A stretch of DNA of 64,000 nt from Bordetella parapertussis (GCA_945903445.1 CAMDNZ010000001.1:106015-170014), one strand, 5' to 3'. Shown: positions 37,195 to 46,268, numbered from the stretch's first letter. A program made the numbers and translations. Notes: generated by a model not told the origin, from the letters alone.

Positions 37195-38412
37195 TCAGCG
37201 GATTTGCAGCAGCGTTTGCAAGACCTGATCCTGCGTCTTGATGGTCTGTGCGTTGGCCTGATAGGTGCGCTGGGCGACGATCATGTCCACCAGCTCGGTG
37301 CTCATGTCGACGTTGGACGCTTCCAACGCCTGACCGACCAGACCGGCCATACCGTTGGTGCCCGGCTGACCCAGAGTGGCGGGACCGGAATCGGGCGACT
37401 CGCTCCAGGCGTTGTTGCCGATAGGGGTCAAACCCTGCGCGTTCACGAAGCTGGCCAAGGCGATGGTGCCAATGACCTGCGTCTGACCGTTCGAATAGCT
37501 GCCCATGATGCTGCCGTCTTTGCCGATGGCGACGCTGTTGAACACGCCGGTCGCGTAACCATTCGAGGTCGAGCCTTGCTTGAACGCCCCGCCGTACTGG
37601 CTGGTGCCGGCGTAGCCGACCGTAATCTCCATGTCGTCGGCAGGCGATGCCACGCCGCCCGGATTGGTGAAGTTCAGCACCACCCGGGGCGGATTGTTCA
37701 CCAGACGGCCGGCAGCATCGAAGCTCAGATTGGCGTTGGCCGTTTGAGGGGGCACGCTGTTGAGCACATAGTTCACTTCGTAGACGCTCTCGCCCGAGCC
37801 ATTCTGTTCGCGCTTGGTAAAGTACTGCGTCACCACGTGGCTGTTACCCAGCGAGTCGTACACGGTGGCGGGCGACATGCCGCTGAACGTGGCTTCGTCG
37901 GTGGCATCGAAATCGACGGCATCGTCGACGACCGCCGCATTGGCCGGCAAGTTGGCCTGCGTCGTAATGGTGTCGGTGGCCAGGGGTGCGATGTTACCTT
38001 GGGGGATCTGGATGGACACGGGTGCTTGACCGATCGTGTTCGTGCCTGCGGGATAGCCCGTCAGGTTGTAACCCTGGTTGTTGACCACGAAATTATTGTT
38101 GTCGAGCTTGAACTCGCCGTTGCGCGTGTAGGCGATCTGGCCGCTGCCATCGACCGTGCGGAAAAAACCGTTCGAGCCGTCGATGGCCATGTGATAGGCG
38201 CTGTTGGACGACGAGACCGTGCCGGTGCTGAAGCGTTGATCGATACCGCTGACCTTGACGCCCAGACCCACTCTCGAAGAGGCGTAAACGTCGGCGAACG
38301 ACGCCTTGGCCGATTTGAATCCGACGGTGCTGGAGTTGGCGACGTTGTTGCCAATGACGTCCAGGTTTTGCGCGGCGGCGTTCAAGCCGCTCAATCCTTG
38401 TCCGAAACCCAT
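37195..38412 (-). CDS. flgE: Flagellar hook protein FlgE
   Basis: The 405-aa hook subunit has N-terminal GNNVANSSTVGFKSAKASF, the D1/D2 regions (DGSNGFFRTVDGSGQIAYTR), and C-terminal STELVDMIVAQRTYQANAQT. Confidence 0.97.
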   Translation of the reverse strand: MGFGQGLSGLNAAAQNLDVIGNNVANSSTVGFKSAKASFADVYASSRVGLGVKVSGIDQRFSTGTVSSSNSAYHMAIDGSNGFFRTVDGSGQIAYTRNGEFKLDNNNFVVNNQGYNLTGYPAGTNTIGQAPVSIQIPQGNIAPLATDTITTQANLPANAAVVDDAVDFDATDEATFSGMSPATVYDSLGNSHVVTQYFTKREQNGSGESVYEVNYVLNSVPPQTANANLSFDAAGRLVNNPPRVVLNFTNPGGVASPADDMEITVGYAGTSQYGGAFKQGSTSNGYATGVFNSVAIGKDGSIMGSYSNGQTQVIGTIALASFVNAQGLTPIGNNAWSESPDSGPATLGQPGTNGMAGLVGQALEASNVDMSTELVDMIVAQRTYQANAQTIKTQDQVLQTLLQIR

Positions 38413-38476
38413 GGTGTGTGCTCTCTCGTGTGAATGAAATTCAAACTATCGATAGCTCGTTGCGCCCAGGATGGGC

Positions 38477-39205
38477 TCAGGAGGTGAATACTTTACGAAC
38501 GTCCAGCATGCCCACCTGGCCGGCCAGCCCCAGATCCAAGCGCAGGCCCTGGGCGGTATAGCCCACGCTGTTCACGCGTCCGTAGCTCAACGCTTCTAGC
38601 GAAGTCATGGCATTGCCCGCGGCGTCGGTGGCCGACACGGCAACCGTGTAGGCGCCGTCAGGCGCAGCTGCGCCGTCGTCGGTCAGGCCATCCCATTCCA
38701 GCCCCATCACGCCCACCGGCTGGTTCTGCAAGGTCAGCGTGCGCAGCGTGTTGCCGTTGGCGTCGTTGATCTTGACGGTCAAGGTGCTGGCGGCGGCTTG
38801 CAGGTCCACACCGAACGGCGTGGCACCACGCACCGATGAATTGGAGGGGTCGGTGCCCAGCGAAATCTTGTTACCCGGCACCAGCACTTCCTTGCCGATC
38901 ATGCTGACGGCCTGAACCGATTGCGAGAAATCGATCTGGCCCGAGATCGACTCCAGTGAACTGGTGACCGTCGAGTTCAGTTTCTCGATGCCCTCGACCG
39001 TGCTGATCTGCGCTAATTGCGTGGTCAGCGCCGCGTTGTCCATCGGATTCAGCGGATCCTGATTGCGCAGCTGAGTCACCAGCAGGGTCAGGAACTGATC
39101 CTTCATACCCTGCGAGCTGGAGGTCGATTTAGCGGCGGCTTGTTGCGCCTGCAATGCGGCAGCGGCCGCAGCGGCATCGTTGGAGGAGACGGGAGAAGTG
39201 ACCAT
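38477..39205 (-). CDS. flgD: Hook assembly scaffold protein FlgD
   Basis: The 242-aa hook-cap protein has the conserved FLTLLVTQLRNQDPLNPMDN motif near residue 40, a FLIG/tudor-like pair of beta domains, and GLEWDGLTDDGAAAPDGAYT. It is 64 nt upstream of flgE. Confidence 0.95.
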   Translation of the reverse strand: MVTSPVSSNDAAAAAAALQAQQAAAKSTSSSQGMKDQFLTLLVTQLRNQDPLNPMDNAALTTQLAQISTVEGIEKLNSTVTSSLESISGQIDFSQSVQAVSMIGKEVLVPGNKISLGTDPSNSSVRGATPFGVDLQAAASTLTVKINDANGNTLRTLTLQNQPVGVMGLEWDGLTDDGAAAPDGAYTVAVSATDAAGNAMTSLEALSYGRVNSVGYTAQGLRLDLGLAGQVGMLDVRKVFTS

Positions 39206-39216
39206 GTCGGATTCGC

Positions 39217-39633
39217 TTATTGACCGATGGTGAGGGTTTTCTGCATCAGCGCCTTGGCGGTGTTGATCACCTCGACGTTGGCTTGATAGGAACGCGAAGC
39301 CGAGATCATGTTCACGGTCTCGGCAATGGGATCGACGTTGGGCATGTTGACGAAGCCTTCGTCGTCGGCCATCGGGTGATGCGGTTGGAAAATGCGCTTC
39401 ATAGGCGCGGTGTCTTCCACAATACCCGCGACCTGCACGCCGGCGACGGCATGACCGGGCGCTGCGCCTTCGGGCGCTTTCACCTGAAAAATCACCTGAC
39501 GGGCACGGTAGGGCTGGCCATCCGGGCCGACGGCACTATCGGCATTGGCCATGTTGCTGGCCGAGATGTTCATGCGCTGCGACTGCGCCGTGAGCGCGGA
39601 TCCCGCAATATCGAATACCGAGAGCAGACTCAT
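39217..39633 (-). CDS. flgC: Flagellar rod protein FlgC
   Basis: The 138-aa proximal rod subunit has N-terminal MNISASNMANADS, the QPHHPMADDEGFVNMPNV segment typical of FlgC and a C-terminal SYQANVEVINTAKALMQKT helix. Confidence 0.96.
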   Translation of the reverse strand: MSLLSVFDIAGSALTAQSQRMNISASNMANADSAVGPDGQPYRARQVIFQVKAPEGAAPGHAVAGVQVAGIVEDTAPMKRIFQPHHPMADDEGFVNMPNVDPIAETVNMISASRSYQANVEVINTAKALMQKTLTIGQ

Positions 39634-39637
39634 TGCA

Positions 39638-40045
39638 CTATTCCTGGATGGCCGACATCAGGCCCTTGATCTTGCTGGAGACGAATTGCACCGTGCTCTG
39701 ATAGCGCAAGGTGTTATCGGCGAACTGCACCCGCTCGTTGTCCATTTCCACCGTGTTGCCGTCCAGGCTGGGCTGAATCGGGATGCGATACAGCAGTTCT
39801 GCTGGATTAGGGCTGACCGCTTTCGCGGCGATGTGACGGGCCGACGTGAGTTTCAGGCGGGTATCCGCCAGACGCATGCGATCGCCCATCGCGGTTTCCA
39901 TCGCCGACTTGAAATCGATGTCGCACGCTTTAAAATTCGGCGTATCGGCGTTGGCGATGTTGGCAGACAACACTTCCTGGCGCTGAGCGCGCACGCCCAA
40001 CGACTGTTGGAAAAACTGAAGGTCTTGGCTGATCCGGTCGAGCAT
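39638..40045 (-). CDS. flgB: Flagellar rod protein FlgB
   Basis: The 135-aa rod subunit has VLSANIANADTPNFKACDIDF and the C-terminal DNTLRYQSTVQFVSSKIKGL. It is the first gene of the long minus-strand flgB-flgL run. The 134-nt gap to divergent flgA should hold both promoters; I recognise none with confidence. Confidence 0.95.
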   Translation of the reverse strand: MLDRISQDLQFFQQSLGVRAQRQEVLSANIANADTPNFKACDIDFKSAMETAMGDRMRLADTRLKLTSARHIAAKAVSPNPAELLYRIPIQPSLDGNTVEMDNERVQFADNTLRYQSTVQFVSSKIKGLMSAIQE

Positions 40046-40179
40046 GATGGTGTTCTACCTTTCTTGATGGATGGCATCTTAGAGGCCCGCCAGGCAAGAC
40101 AATCGAACGATAAGCACCAGGAATTGATGCTATTTCGACCCATGATGCGTGCGCCCACTTTTCTACAATGGCTTGCATC

Positions 40180-40920
40180 ATGCGCACTCCCACTCATCTC
40201 CTGCTGCTGTCTTTGTCCGTACTGGCCGGGCTGGCTGCGTGCGCGCCGGCCAAAAGCGCAGAGGTCGATGCCGCGGCGCAACACGTTTCCACCCAGGATC
40301 CGGCCGCCCTGGCTGCCGTGGTTCAAGCGCGCGTCGCCGAAGCATTGGCCCCGCTGGCCACGCCGGGTGCCGAACCCTCGATCACCGTCGGTCAGCCGCG
40401 TAACGACCGCCTGCCCGCCTGCACCGAGCCCGTGGCTTTTTTACCCCCGGGTCAGCGCATGCGAACCAGCATGAGCGTCGGCATACGCTGCGCCGCGCCA
40501 CAAGCCTGGACGACTTATGTACCGGTCACCGTCTCGATGTCGGTGAACTATCTGGTGGCCACGCGCTCGATCAATGCACAGGAAGTCATCACCGAAGCCG
40601 ATATGCAGGTGCAAAGCGCCGACCTGAATCGTGTGCCGCCCAGTGCCGTCCAAAATCCCGCGCTTGTGCTGGGCCGCATCGCAGAACGCCGCATTAACGC
40701 CGGACGTCCGTTCAGAGCCGATACCTTGCGTGATCCTCAGTCCGTGGTGCGCGGACAACAGGTGCGGGTCACTGCCATAGGCAACGGCTTCTCGATTACC
40801 GGCGAAGGCGAAGTGCTGGCCGATGCCAGTCCTGGCGCAAGCGTCCAAGTGCAAACCCCATCTGGCCAGACGGTCACCGGCATCGTCCGTAATGCCACGC
40901 TGGTCGAAGTGCTGCTGTAA
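40180..40920 (+). CDS. flgA: P-ring assembly chaperone FlgA, predicted lipoprotein
   Basis: Periplasmic chaperone for the P ring. From ATG at 40180 the protein is 246 aa; ATG at 40168 would add four residues. It has SAF-type domains (SINAQEVITEADMQVQSADL; INAGRPFRADTLRDP) and ends NATLVEVLL. The signal peptide ends in LAAC (Cys21), a valid lipobox, so this FlgA may be lipidated, unlike most. Confidence 0.93.
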   Translation: MRTPTHLLLLSLSVLAGLAACAPAKSAEVDAAAQHVSTQDPAALAAVVQARVAEALAPLATPGAEPSITVGQPRNDRLPACTEPVAFLPPGQRMRTSMSVGIRCAAPQAWTTYVPVTVSMSVNYLVATRSINAQEVITEADMQVQSADLNRVPPSAVQNPALVLGRIAERRINAGRPFRADTLRDPQSVVRGQQVRVTAIGNGFSITGEGEVLADASPGASVQVQTPSGQTVTGIVRNATLVEVLL

Positions 40921-40925
40921 CGGAC

Positions 40926-40952
40926 TTAAGTTTGCGTAGCGCGTGTCGTAAT
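40926..40952 (+). promoter_or_regulatory. Sigma-28 promoter for flgM
   Basis: TTAAGTTT, 11-nt spacer, GTCGTAAT: 7/8 match in the minus-35, weaker minus-10. It begins 6 nt after the flgA stop and lies 35 nt before the flgM start. Confidence 0.6.
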
Positions 40953-40987
40953 ATTGCTATGCATTCGGACATGCCGTGGAGATTCGC

Positions 40988-41266
40988 TTGAAAATTACCC
41001 CTAATTCGCCGCCTGCCGGTCTGGTGACCGATACCACCCCCCCGCGCGCCACTGGCGTGTCGGGTGACTCGCCCGCCTCTGGCGCTGCCAAAGTGGCTTT
41101 CAGCCCGACCGCCCGCGCGTTGTTGTCGCTGTCTGACGGATCGAGCGATATCGACATGGCACGTGTCGCCGAGATGCGCGACGCCATCGCTGCCGGCAAC
41201 CTTAAAATCGACACCTCGCGCATCGCTGACGGCTTGATCGCCAGCGCGCGCGATCTTCTCAAATAG
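40988..41266 (+). CDS. flgM: Anti-sigma-28 factor FlgM
   Basis: Binds FliA until exported through the completed hook. The 92-aa protein starts at TTG 40988 (LKITPNSPP in place of the usual MKIT...), with GGAG six bases upstream, which decides the start over the in-frame GTG at 40976. The C-terminal half holds the FliA-binding helices (DIDMARVAEMRDAIAAGNLKID, RIADGLIASARDLL). A run of seven C lies in the disordered N-terminal half. Confidence 0.93.
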   Translation: MKITPNSPPAGLVTDTTPPRATGVSGDSPASGAAKVAFSPTARALLSLSDGSSDIDMARVAEMRDAIAAGNLKIDTSRIADGLIASARDLLK

Positions 41267-41295
41267 GGCCGAGACGCCCTCACCTCCTCCACGAT

Positions 41296-41763
41296 ATGTC
41301 CGACGCCGCTTTGCTTGCCCTGTTGTCCCAGGAGACCGCGTTGGTTAACGCGTTCATGGCCACCCTCGACCAGGAAACCGAGGCCCTGGGCCTGCCCGAG
41401 GCGCACACCGCGCTGGATGCGGCAGCCCAGCAAAAAGCGGCCCAGGCCGACGCCTTGCGTGCGCTGGGCGCACAGCGCGAAGCGTGCTTGCGTGCCCAGG
41501 GCTTGCCCGTCGGGCGCGAGGGCATGCAGATTGCCTGCGCGCGTCATGCCGAAGTTGCCGAAGCCTGGGAAATGCTGGCTGCGCTGGCTGCGCTCGCCGC
41601 CACGAAGAACAACGCCAACGGCGAAGCCATTCAGCAGCAGATGGCCGACGTTCAGGAGCGCATGAACACCTTGCGCGGCCTGCAAATGAAAGAAACCGGC
41701 ACCTACGATGCCCGCGGCCGCGCCAAAGGCCCCTCCACCGGTCGCACCCTGGCTGCTGGTTAA
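41296..41763 (+). CDS. flgN: Flagellar export chaperone FlgN
   Basis: Helical chaperone for FlgK and FlgL. The 155-aa protein matches the FlgN pattern (LSQETALVNAFMATLDQETEAL ... AQREACLRAQGL). It is 29 nt after flgM, and a terminator hairpin follows. Confidence 0.9.
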   Translation: MSDAALLALLSQETALVNAFMATLDQETEALGLPEAHTALDAAAQQKAAQADALRALGAQREACLRAQGLPVGREGMQIACARHAEVAEAWEMLAALAALAATKNNANGEAIQQQMADVQERMNTLRGLQMKETGTYDARGRAKGPSTGRTLAAG

Positions 41764-41811
41764 ACGGCATCGCCGGCAGACCGCATCTCTTGATCGCGGT
41801 CGAGAAAATCG

Positions 41812-41850
41812 AAAAGCCTAGACTCGGTGAGTGACCGAATCCAGGCTTTT
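41812..41850. terminator. Terminator between flgN and antitoxin-like gene (repeat family copy 2)
   Basis: Arms AAAAGCCTAGACTCGGT and ACCGAATCCAGGCTTTT around GAGTG. On the minus-strand RNA the two imperfect positions become G-U pairs, so it is better paired for the antitoxin transcript. Nearly the same sequence as the hairpin at 25258-25298. Confidence 0.75.
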
Positions 41851-41900
41851 TCAATGGGCCCAGTGCAAGCGCGCCAGTTGCGCACTCGAACTCGCAGCGA

Positions 41901-42530
41901 TCACACCGATAACGCGGAAAGTGTCCGAAGTTCTGCCATGAGCTGCGGGCTTGGACGCTCCAGCACCGCAGTCTTGATTTCGAAGACGATCGACTTCAAA
42001 ACATCAGTCGTGCTCAAGCTCGCGCCGAGTGCCAGCGTCTTGAAACCCTCGTTTATCGCCGGCGCCACCTTCATGGACAATCGCCTGCGAAGCGTACCCC
42101 TGTGCTCCGGAAACGCCGCCAGCGCCTGCTTGTGCAATGCTTTTAATTTCGCCGTCGCTTGAGCGCTATGCACGGCCTTGTACAGAAAATAAGTCAGCAG
42201 CACCCGGCGAAAATCGGTAGAAGATGCCTTGTCGATGGTATGCACCGCGTAGTCCAGAACGTCGAGATAGATCGCGGGCAAGCGCGCTTCGACCGACTCT
42301 GCTTTCTCGCGACGAACCTTGCTGATCGCCGGGGTCGATTGGGCGGGAATGGACACCGTCGCCTGACATTCATCACAAGCCGCGACCAATATCCCTTTCG
42401 CCACCATGCCTGGCATCGCGCTGAATGGAACGTCGCGCCGCAAAAACGTGGTTCCAACAATACGCTCGCAGTGTTCACACACCGCTTTGCTCTTATCGCC
42501 TTCTTGGAAAAGCTTCACGAAGGGCCTCAC
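41901..42530 (-). CDS. Antitoxin-like protein with MqsA/YgiT-type zinc finger
   Basis: The 209-aa protein starts at GTG 42530, whose last two bases overlap the TGA of the upstream reading frame; GTG at 42518 (VKLFQEGDKS) is also possible. The N-terminal part has two CxxC pairs (VCEHCERI and ACDECQAT), spaced as in YgiT/MqsA zinc domains, with FSAMPGMVAKGILVAACDEC between. The C-terminal 130 residues are helical and not recognised; no Xre-type HTH is apparent, unlike MqsA. Base composition is clearly less GC-rich than in the flanking flagellar genes, which suggests acquisition. Confidence 0.55.
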   Translation of the reverse strand: MRPFVKLFQEGDKSKAVCEHCERIVGTTFLRRDVPFSAMPGMVAKGILVAACDECQATVSIPAQSTPAISKVRREKAESVEARLPAIYLDVLDYAVHTIDKASSTDFRRVLLTYFLYKAVHSAQATAKLKALHKQALAAFPEHRGTLRRRLSMKVAPAINEGFKTLALGASLSTTDVLKSIVFEIKTAVLERPSPQLMAELRTLSALSV

Positions 42531-42822
42531 TGGTGAACACTGATAAAAAATGTGTCGGAATCGAGAAAGTAGAACTTGATGTACCAACCGCCGGTCCTGA
42601 TGACGTGGCAATCCACATCCACGGCCTTATGCAGTCGGGCGGACGAGTACTGTGTTCCATTGCTTCTCTCACCAAGCGAATGACGTCTTCGACGGCTATC
42701 GCTCCTGTCGCGAGAAGATTTTTCTGTTCGAGATCGATTCGCGCTTCGTGCTGATACAAACCGCTCATCAAAGCGGAAATGACTGCGGCTTTCACTGCGT
42801 TGAATCCGGCAAGCCTCAACAT
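42527..42822 (-). pseudogene. Small toxin-like gene (MqsR-like) with a one-base frameshift
   Basis: From ATG 42822 (ribosome site GGGAGCGGG) the frame reads MLRLAGFNAVKAA...VEDVIRLVREA and then drifts into unrelated sequence. The next frame continues as NGTQYSSARLHKAVDVD and ends WYIKFYFLDSDTFFISVHQ. Adding one A in GAAGCAATGG (near 42660) joins the two into 98 codons, the size of MqsR-type mRNA interferases. The closing strand pair YIKFYFLD...FISVH resembles MqsR/DUF4258-type toxins. Family assignment is tentative. The downstream zinc-finger gene overlaps its stop, as in toxin-antitoxin operons. Confidence 0.5.
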
Positions 42823-42836
42823 CCCGCTCCCATAGT

Positions 42837-42854
42837 GTACGATAAATTTCGTAC
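42837..42854. promoter_or_regulatory. Palindromic operator candidate of the toxin-antitoxin operon
   Basis: GTACGA-TAAATT-TCGTAC, a perfect 6-bp inverted repeat 15 nt upstream of the toxin ATG. This is the position expected for an antitoxin-bound autoregulatory site. Confidence 0.5.
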
Positions 42855-42923
42855 AAAAACTCCTTATTCAAATTTTTAGCACGGGGCTTATGGGGAAAGC
42901 GGGTCAAGCGTGGTGGAAAAATC

Positions 42924-45056
42924 TCATGGGCCGGCACGGCCGGGCTGGCCGACCAGGGTGGTCACCCGAACCATGCGCTCGTCGGGGATCTCGGCATTGC
43001 TCAACACACCCATGTGCGGAATGTGATGGCGCAGAAAGCGCGACAGCGCCGCGCGCAGTGCGGGCGGCACCAGCAGCACCGGCGACTGACCCGCCTCCTC
43101 CTGCTCGGCAGCACAACGGCGCGTCTCCGCCAAAAGCGTATCGGCCAGCCCTGGCTCCAAACCGCCGCTGGTCATCAAGGCCTGCGTCAGCACCCGCTCC
43201 AGCTTGTTGTCCAGGCCAATGACTCGAATCTCGCCTTCGCCCGGAAAGAACTGCTGGGTAATGGCTCGGCCCAGCGACCGACGAACCAGGGCAATCAGTT
43301 CGCCCACATCGGGTTGGCCTCCGGTGCCGGCGGCGGCGGCGGACAGGCGCGGCGCATGTTCGGCCACCGTATCGATAATCGAGCGCATGTCGCGGATCGG
43401 CACCTCTTCAGCCAACAAACCTTGCAACACCTTCTGCAACGTGGTCAAGGTGATCGTCTTCGGCACGAGATCTTCGGTCAACTTAGGCGTATCGCGCCCC
43501 ACACGATCCAACAGCTGTTGCACTTCCTGGCGACCCAGCAAGCTGGCCCCATGACGATGCATCAGATGATTCAGGTGGGTCGCCACCACGGTGCCCGCGT
43601 CCACCACGGTATAACCCAGCGTCTGGGCATACTCGCGCTGCGAGATATCGATCCACACCGCAGGCAGGCCGAAGGCGGGATCGGTCACGACCGCGCCGGG
43701 CAAGGTGTCCGACACTTCGCCCGGATTGATGGCCATCCATTGCCCCGGCATGGTCACACCCCGGCCGATCTCGACGCCCGACAGTAAAATGCGATATTCG
43801 TTGGGCTTGATTTCCAGGTTGTCGCGGATATGGACGACCGGCGGCAAAAAACCAACTTCCTGGGCGAATTTCTTGCGCAGGCTGCGAATGCGATTGAGCA
43901 ACTCGCCGTTTTGCGAATGATCGACCAGGGCGATCAGGCGATAGCCCACCTCCAGGCCCAGGGGATCGACCTGCGACACGTCTTCCCAAGAGGCTTCGGC
44001 AGCAGCAGAATCGGCTTGATTGCGCGCGGCCAACAACTCAGTCTCATTGCCCGCGGGCATATCGCCGCGCGCCTGCTTGCGCCTGATCGCGTAACCCAGG
44101 CCTGCCAGACCCGCCGCCAGGCTCAAGAAAGCAAAGTGCGGCATGTTGGGGATCAGACCCAGGACACCGACAATGCCAGCGGAAATGAACATGACCGCCG
44201 GATTATTGAACAACTGGCTGATCATCTGCGAACCGACGTCCTGATCGGTCGACACGCGGGAGACGACCACACCGGCCGCGGTGGAAATGATCAGCGCAGG
44301 AATCTGGGCGACCAGACCGTCGCCGATCGTCAACAGCGTATACACCCGGCCCGCTTCGCCAAACGATAGACCGTGCTGAACCATGCCGATGATCAGGCCA
44401 CCGATCATGGTGATGACCATGATCAGCAGGCCGGCGACGGCATCGCCCCGCACGAACTTACTGGCACCGTCCATCGAACCGAAGAATTCGGCCTCTTGCG
44501 AGACCTCGGCACGACGTTTCCGAGCGACGTCCTCGCCGATCAGACCCGCGTTCAGATCGGCATCGATCGCCATCTGCTTGCCAGGCATCGCGTCCAACGC
44601 GAACCGTGCGCCCACTTCGGCGATACGTCCCGCACCCTTGGTGATCACCACGAAGTTGATCAGGGTCAAGATGACGAACAACACGATACCGACCGCGAAG
44701 TTACCCCCCACCAGAAAGTGCGCGAAGGCCTCGATCACACGTCCGGCCGCGTCGGGCCCGGTATGCCCTTCGAGCAACACAACGCGGGTCGATGCCACGT
44801 TCAGCGACAAACGTAGCAAGGTCGCGAACAGCAGAACGGCCGGAAATGCGGCGAAATCCAGCGGTTTGCTGGTGAACATCGCCACCAGCAAGATCATGAT
44901 GGACAGTGCAATGTTGAAGGTGAACAACAAGTCGAGAATCACCGGCGGCAAAGGCAGGATCATCATGCTCAGCACCATGACGATCAGCACCGGGCCGGCC
45001 ATCAAGCGCATGTTGTTCGCGCCCCCGTTACGCAGGGCTGCCATAAACTGATTCAT
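42924..45056 (-). CDS. flhA: Flagellar export gate protein FlhA
   Basis: Largest export-gate component. The 710-aa protein has eight TM helices in the first 330 residues, the FHIPEP-family signature (GARFALDAMPGKQMAIDADL, with KRRAEVSQEAEFFGSMDGA) and a cytoplasmic C-domain that docks chaperone-substrate complexes. The start overlaps the flhB stop by 4 nt (ATGA). Confidence 0.97.
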   Translation of the reverse strand: MNQFMAALRNGGANNMRLMAGPVLIVMVLSMMILPLPPVILDLLFTFNIALSIMILLVAMFTSKPLDFAAFPAVLLFATLLRLSLNVASTRVVLLEGHTGPDAAGRVIEAFAHFLVGGNFAVGIVLFVILTLINFVVITKGAGRIAEVGARFALDAMPGKQMAIDADLNAGLIGEDVARKRRAEVSQEAEFFGSMDGASKFVRGDAVAGLLIMVITMIGGLIIGMVQHGLSFGEAGRVYTLLTIGDGLVAQIPALIISTAAGVVVSRVSTDQDVGSQMISQLFNNPAVMFISAGIVGVLGLIPNMPHFAFLSLAAGLAGLGYAIRRKQARGDMPAGNETELLAARNQADSAAAEASWEDVSQVDPLGLEVGYRLIALVDHSQNGELLNRIRSLRKKFAQEVGFLPPVVHIRDNLEIKPNEYRILLSGVEIGRGVTMPGQWMAINPGEVSDTLPGAVVTDPAFGLPAVWIDISQREYAQTLGYTVVDAGTVVATHLNHLMHRHGASLLGRQEVQQLLDRVGRDTPKLTEDLVPKTITLTTLQKVLQGLLAEEVPIRDMRSIIDTVAEHAPRLSAAAAGTGGQPDVGELIALVRRSLGRAITQQFFPGEGEIRVIGLDNKLERVLTQALMTSGGLEPGLADTLLAETRRCAAEQEEAGQSPVLLVPPALRAALSRFLRHHIPHMGVLSNAEIPDERMVRVTTLVGQPGRAGP

Positions 45057-46234
45057 GCTTGACTCATCTCTGTGGAATCGTGTCCGCCACCAGCCTTGCG
45101 GGCCGTCAACGGATCCATATCTTTAGGTACAGGCAGGGCCTGCGGCGCATCCGGATGGACGCCTGCGCCCGGCCGCCATGCACGTAACTGGAACACCCAG
45201 GCCAACACTTCGGCCACGGCGCTATACAAAGACACCGGAATCTCGTGCCCGACTTCGACGTGCTGGTGCAGTGCCCGCGCCAGAGGCGGCGCCGCCAACA
45301 GCGGCACGCGATGCTCGTGCGCGATTTCTCGAATCCGGGCGGCAATCTGGCCTGTACCCTTGGCGACCAAGCGCGGCGCACCTGCGCCTTCTTCGCTGTA
45401 CTTCAGTGCGACCGCGTAATGCGTCGGGTTGGTAACCACGACATCGGCGGTCGGTACATCAGCCATCATGCGACGCCGGGCCATGGCACGCTGCTGCTGT
45501 CGAATGCGCCCCTTGACCAGCGGGTCGCCTTCGTTTTCCTTGTGTTCTTTCTTCACGTCCTCTTTGGACATTCGCAGTTTTTTCAGGTGATGCCACACCT
45601 GCCACGGCACATCCAGGGCAACGATCACGAACAGGGAAGCGATCATGACCACCGCGCACAGTGCCACCACCGAGGTCATGCGCGTCAAGGCTTCTTGCGG
45701 CGCGGCGTACATCAAACCCAGCATTTCGCCCAGATGGCGCCAGATCACATAGCCGCCAATCGCACCAACCATGACCGCCTTGGCCAAGGTTTTCAACAAC
45801 TCGACCACAGTCTGCATCGAGAACATGCGTTTGATGCCGGCGATCGGGTCGAGTTTGCTGAACTTGGGTTCGACGGCTTTGCCCGAAAAAACCAGACCGC
45901 CCACCGCGATGGAAGAAAACACCGCCACGACGATCAACACGCCAAAGAGCGGCAACATCGTCCACAGCGCCTCGCCTGCCAGCGACACCGCATTGGCGAG
46001 CATCGTCCCCGGATCGGCAATGATGCGTTGATCGAAGCTCAAACCGCCAAACAGCAAACCCCGCATGCTGCGATACAGCGCTTCTCCCGTCGCCCACAGC
46101 ATGGTCGCGCCCGCAGCTAGCAACATGAAAGTGCCCAGCTCGCGCGAGCGCGCGACCTGACCCTCCTCGCGTGCCTTCTGGAGCTTCTGAGGAGAGGCGG
46201 CTTCGGTTTTTTCGAGATCGCTATCTTCTGCCAT
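45053..46234 (-). CDS. flhB: Flagellar export switch protein FlhB
   Basis: Substrate-specificity switch. From ATG 46234 (MAEDSDLEKTEAASPQK) it is 393 aa with four TM helices and a cytoplasmic domain with the self-cleavage motif NPTH in VVVTNPTHYAVALKY. A C-terminal tail of about 30 residues follows the core domain. A Met five codons upstream is less likely as the start. Confidence 0.97.
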   Translation of the reverse strand: MAEDSDLEKTEAASPQKLQKAREEGQVARSRELGTFMLLAAGATMLWATGEALYRSMRGLLFGGLSFDQRIIADPGTMLANAVSLAGEALWTMLPLFGVLIVVAVFSSIAVGGLVFSGKAVEPKFSKLDPIAGIKRMFSMQTVVELLKTLAKAVMVGAIGGYVIWRHLGEMLGLMYAAPQEALTRMTSVVALCAVVMIASLFVIVALDVPWQVWHHLKKLRMSKEDVKKEHKENEGDPLVKGRIRQQQRAMARRRMMADVPTADVVVTNPTHYAVALKYSEEGAGAPRLVAKGTGQIAARIREIAHEHRVPLLAAPPLARALHQHVEVGHEIPVSLYSAVAEVLAWVFQLRAWRPGAGVHPDAPQALPVPKDMDPLTARKAGGGHDSTEMSQA

Positions 46235-46268
46235 GCCTCGCGTGCCCAAGGGAGGCGCACCGGTTGCC

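Noticed and set aside
40976..41266. GTG at 40976 as flgM start
   Set aside because: GGAG is correctly spaced for TTG 40988, and the protein then begins with the family-typical KITP; the GTG overlaps that ribosome site.
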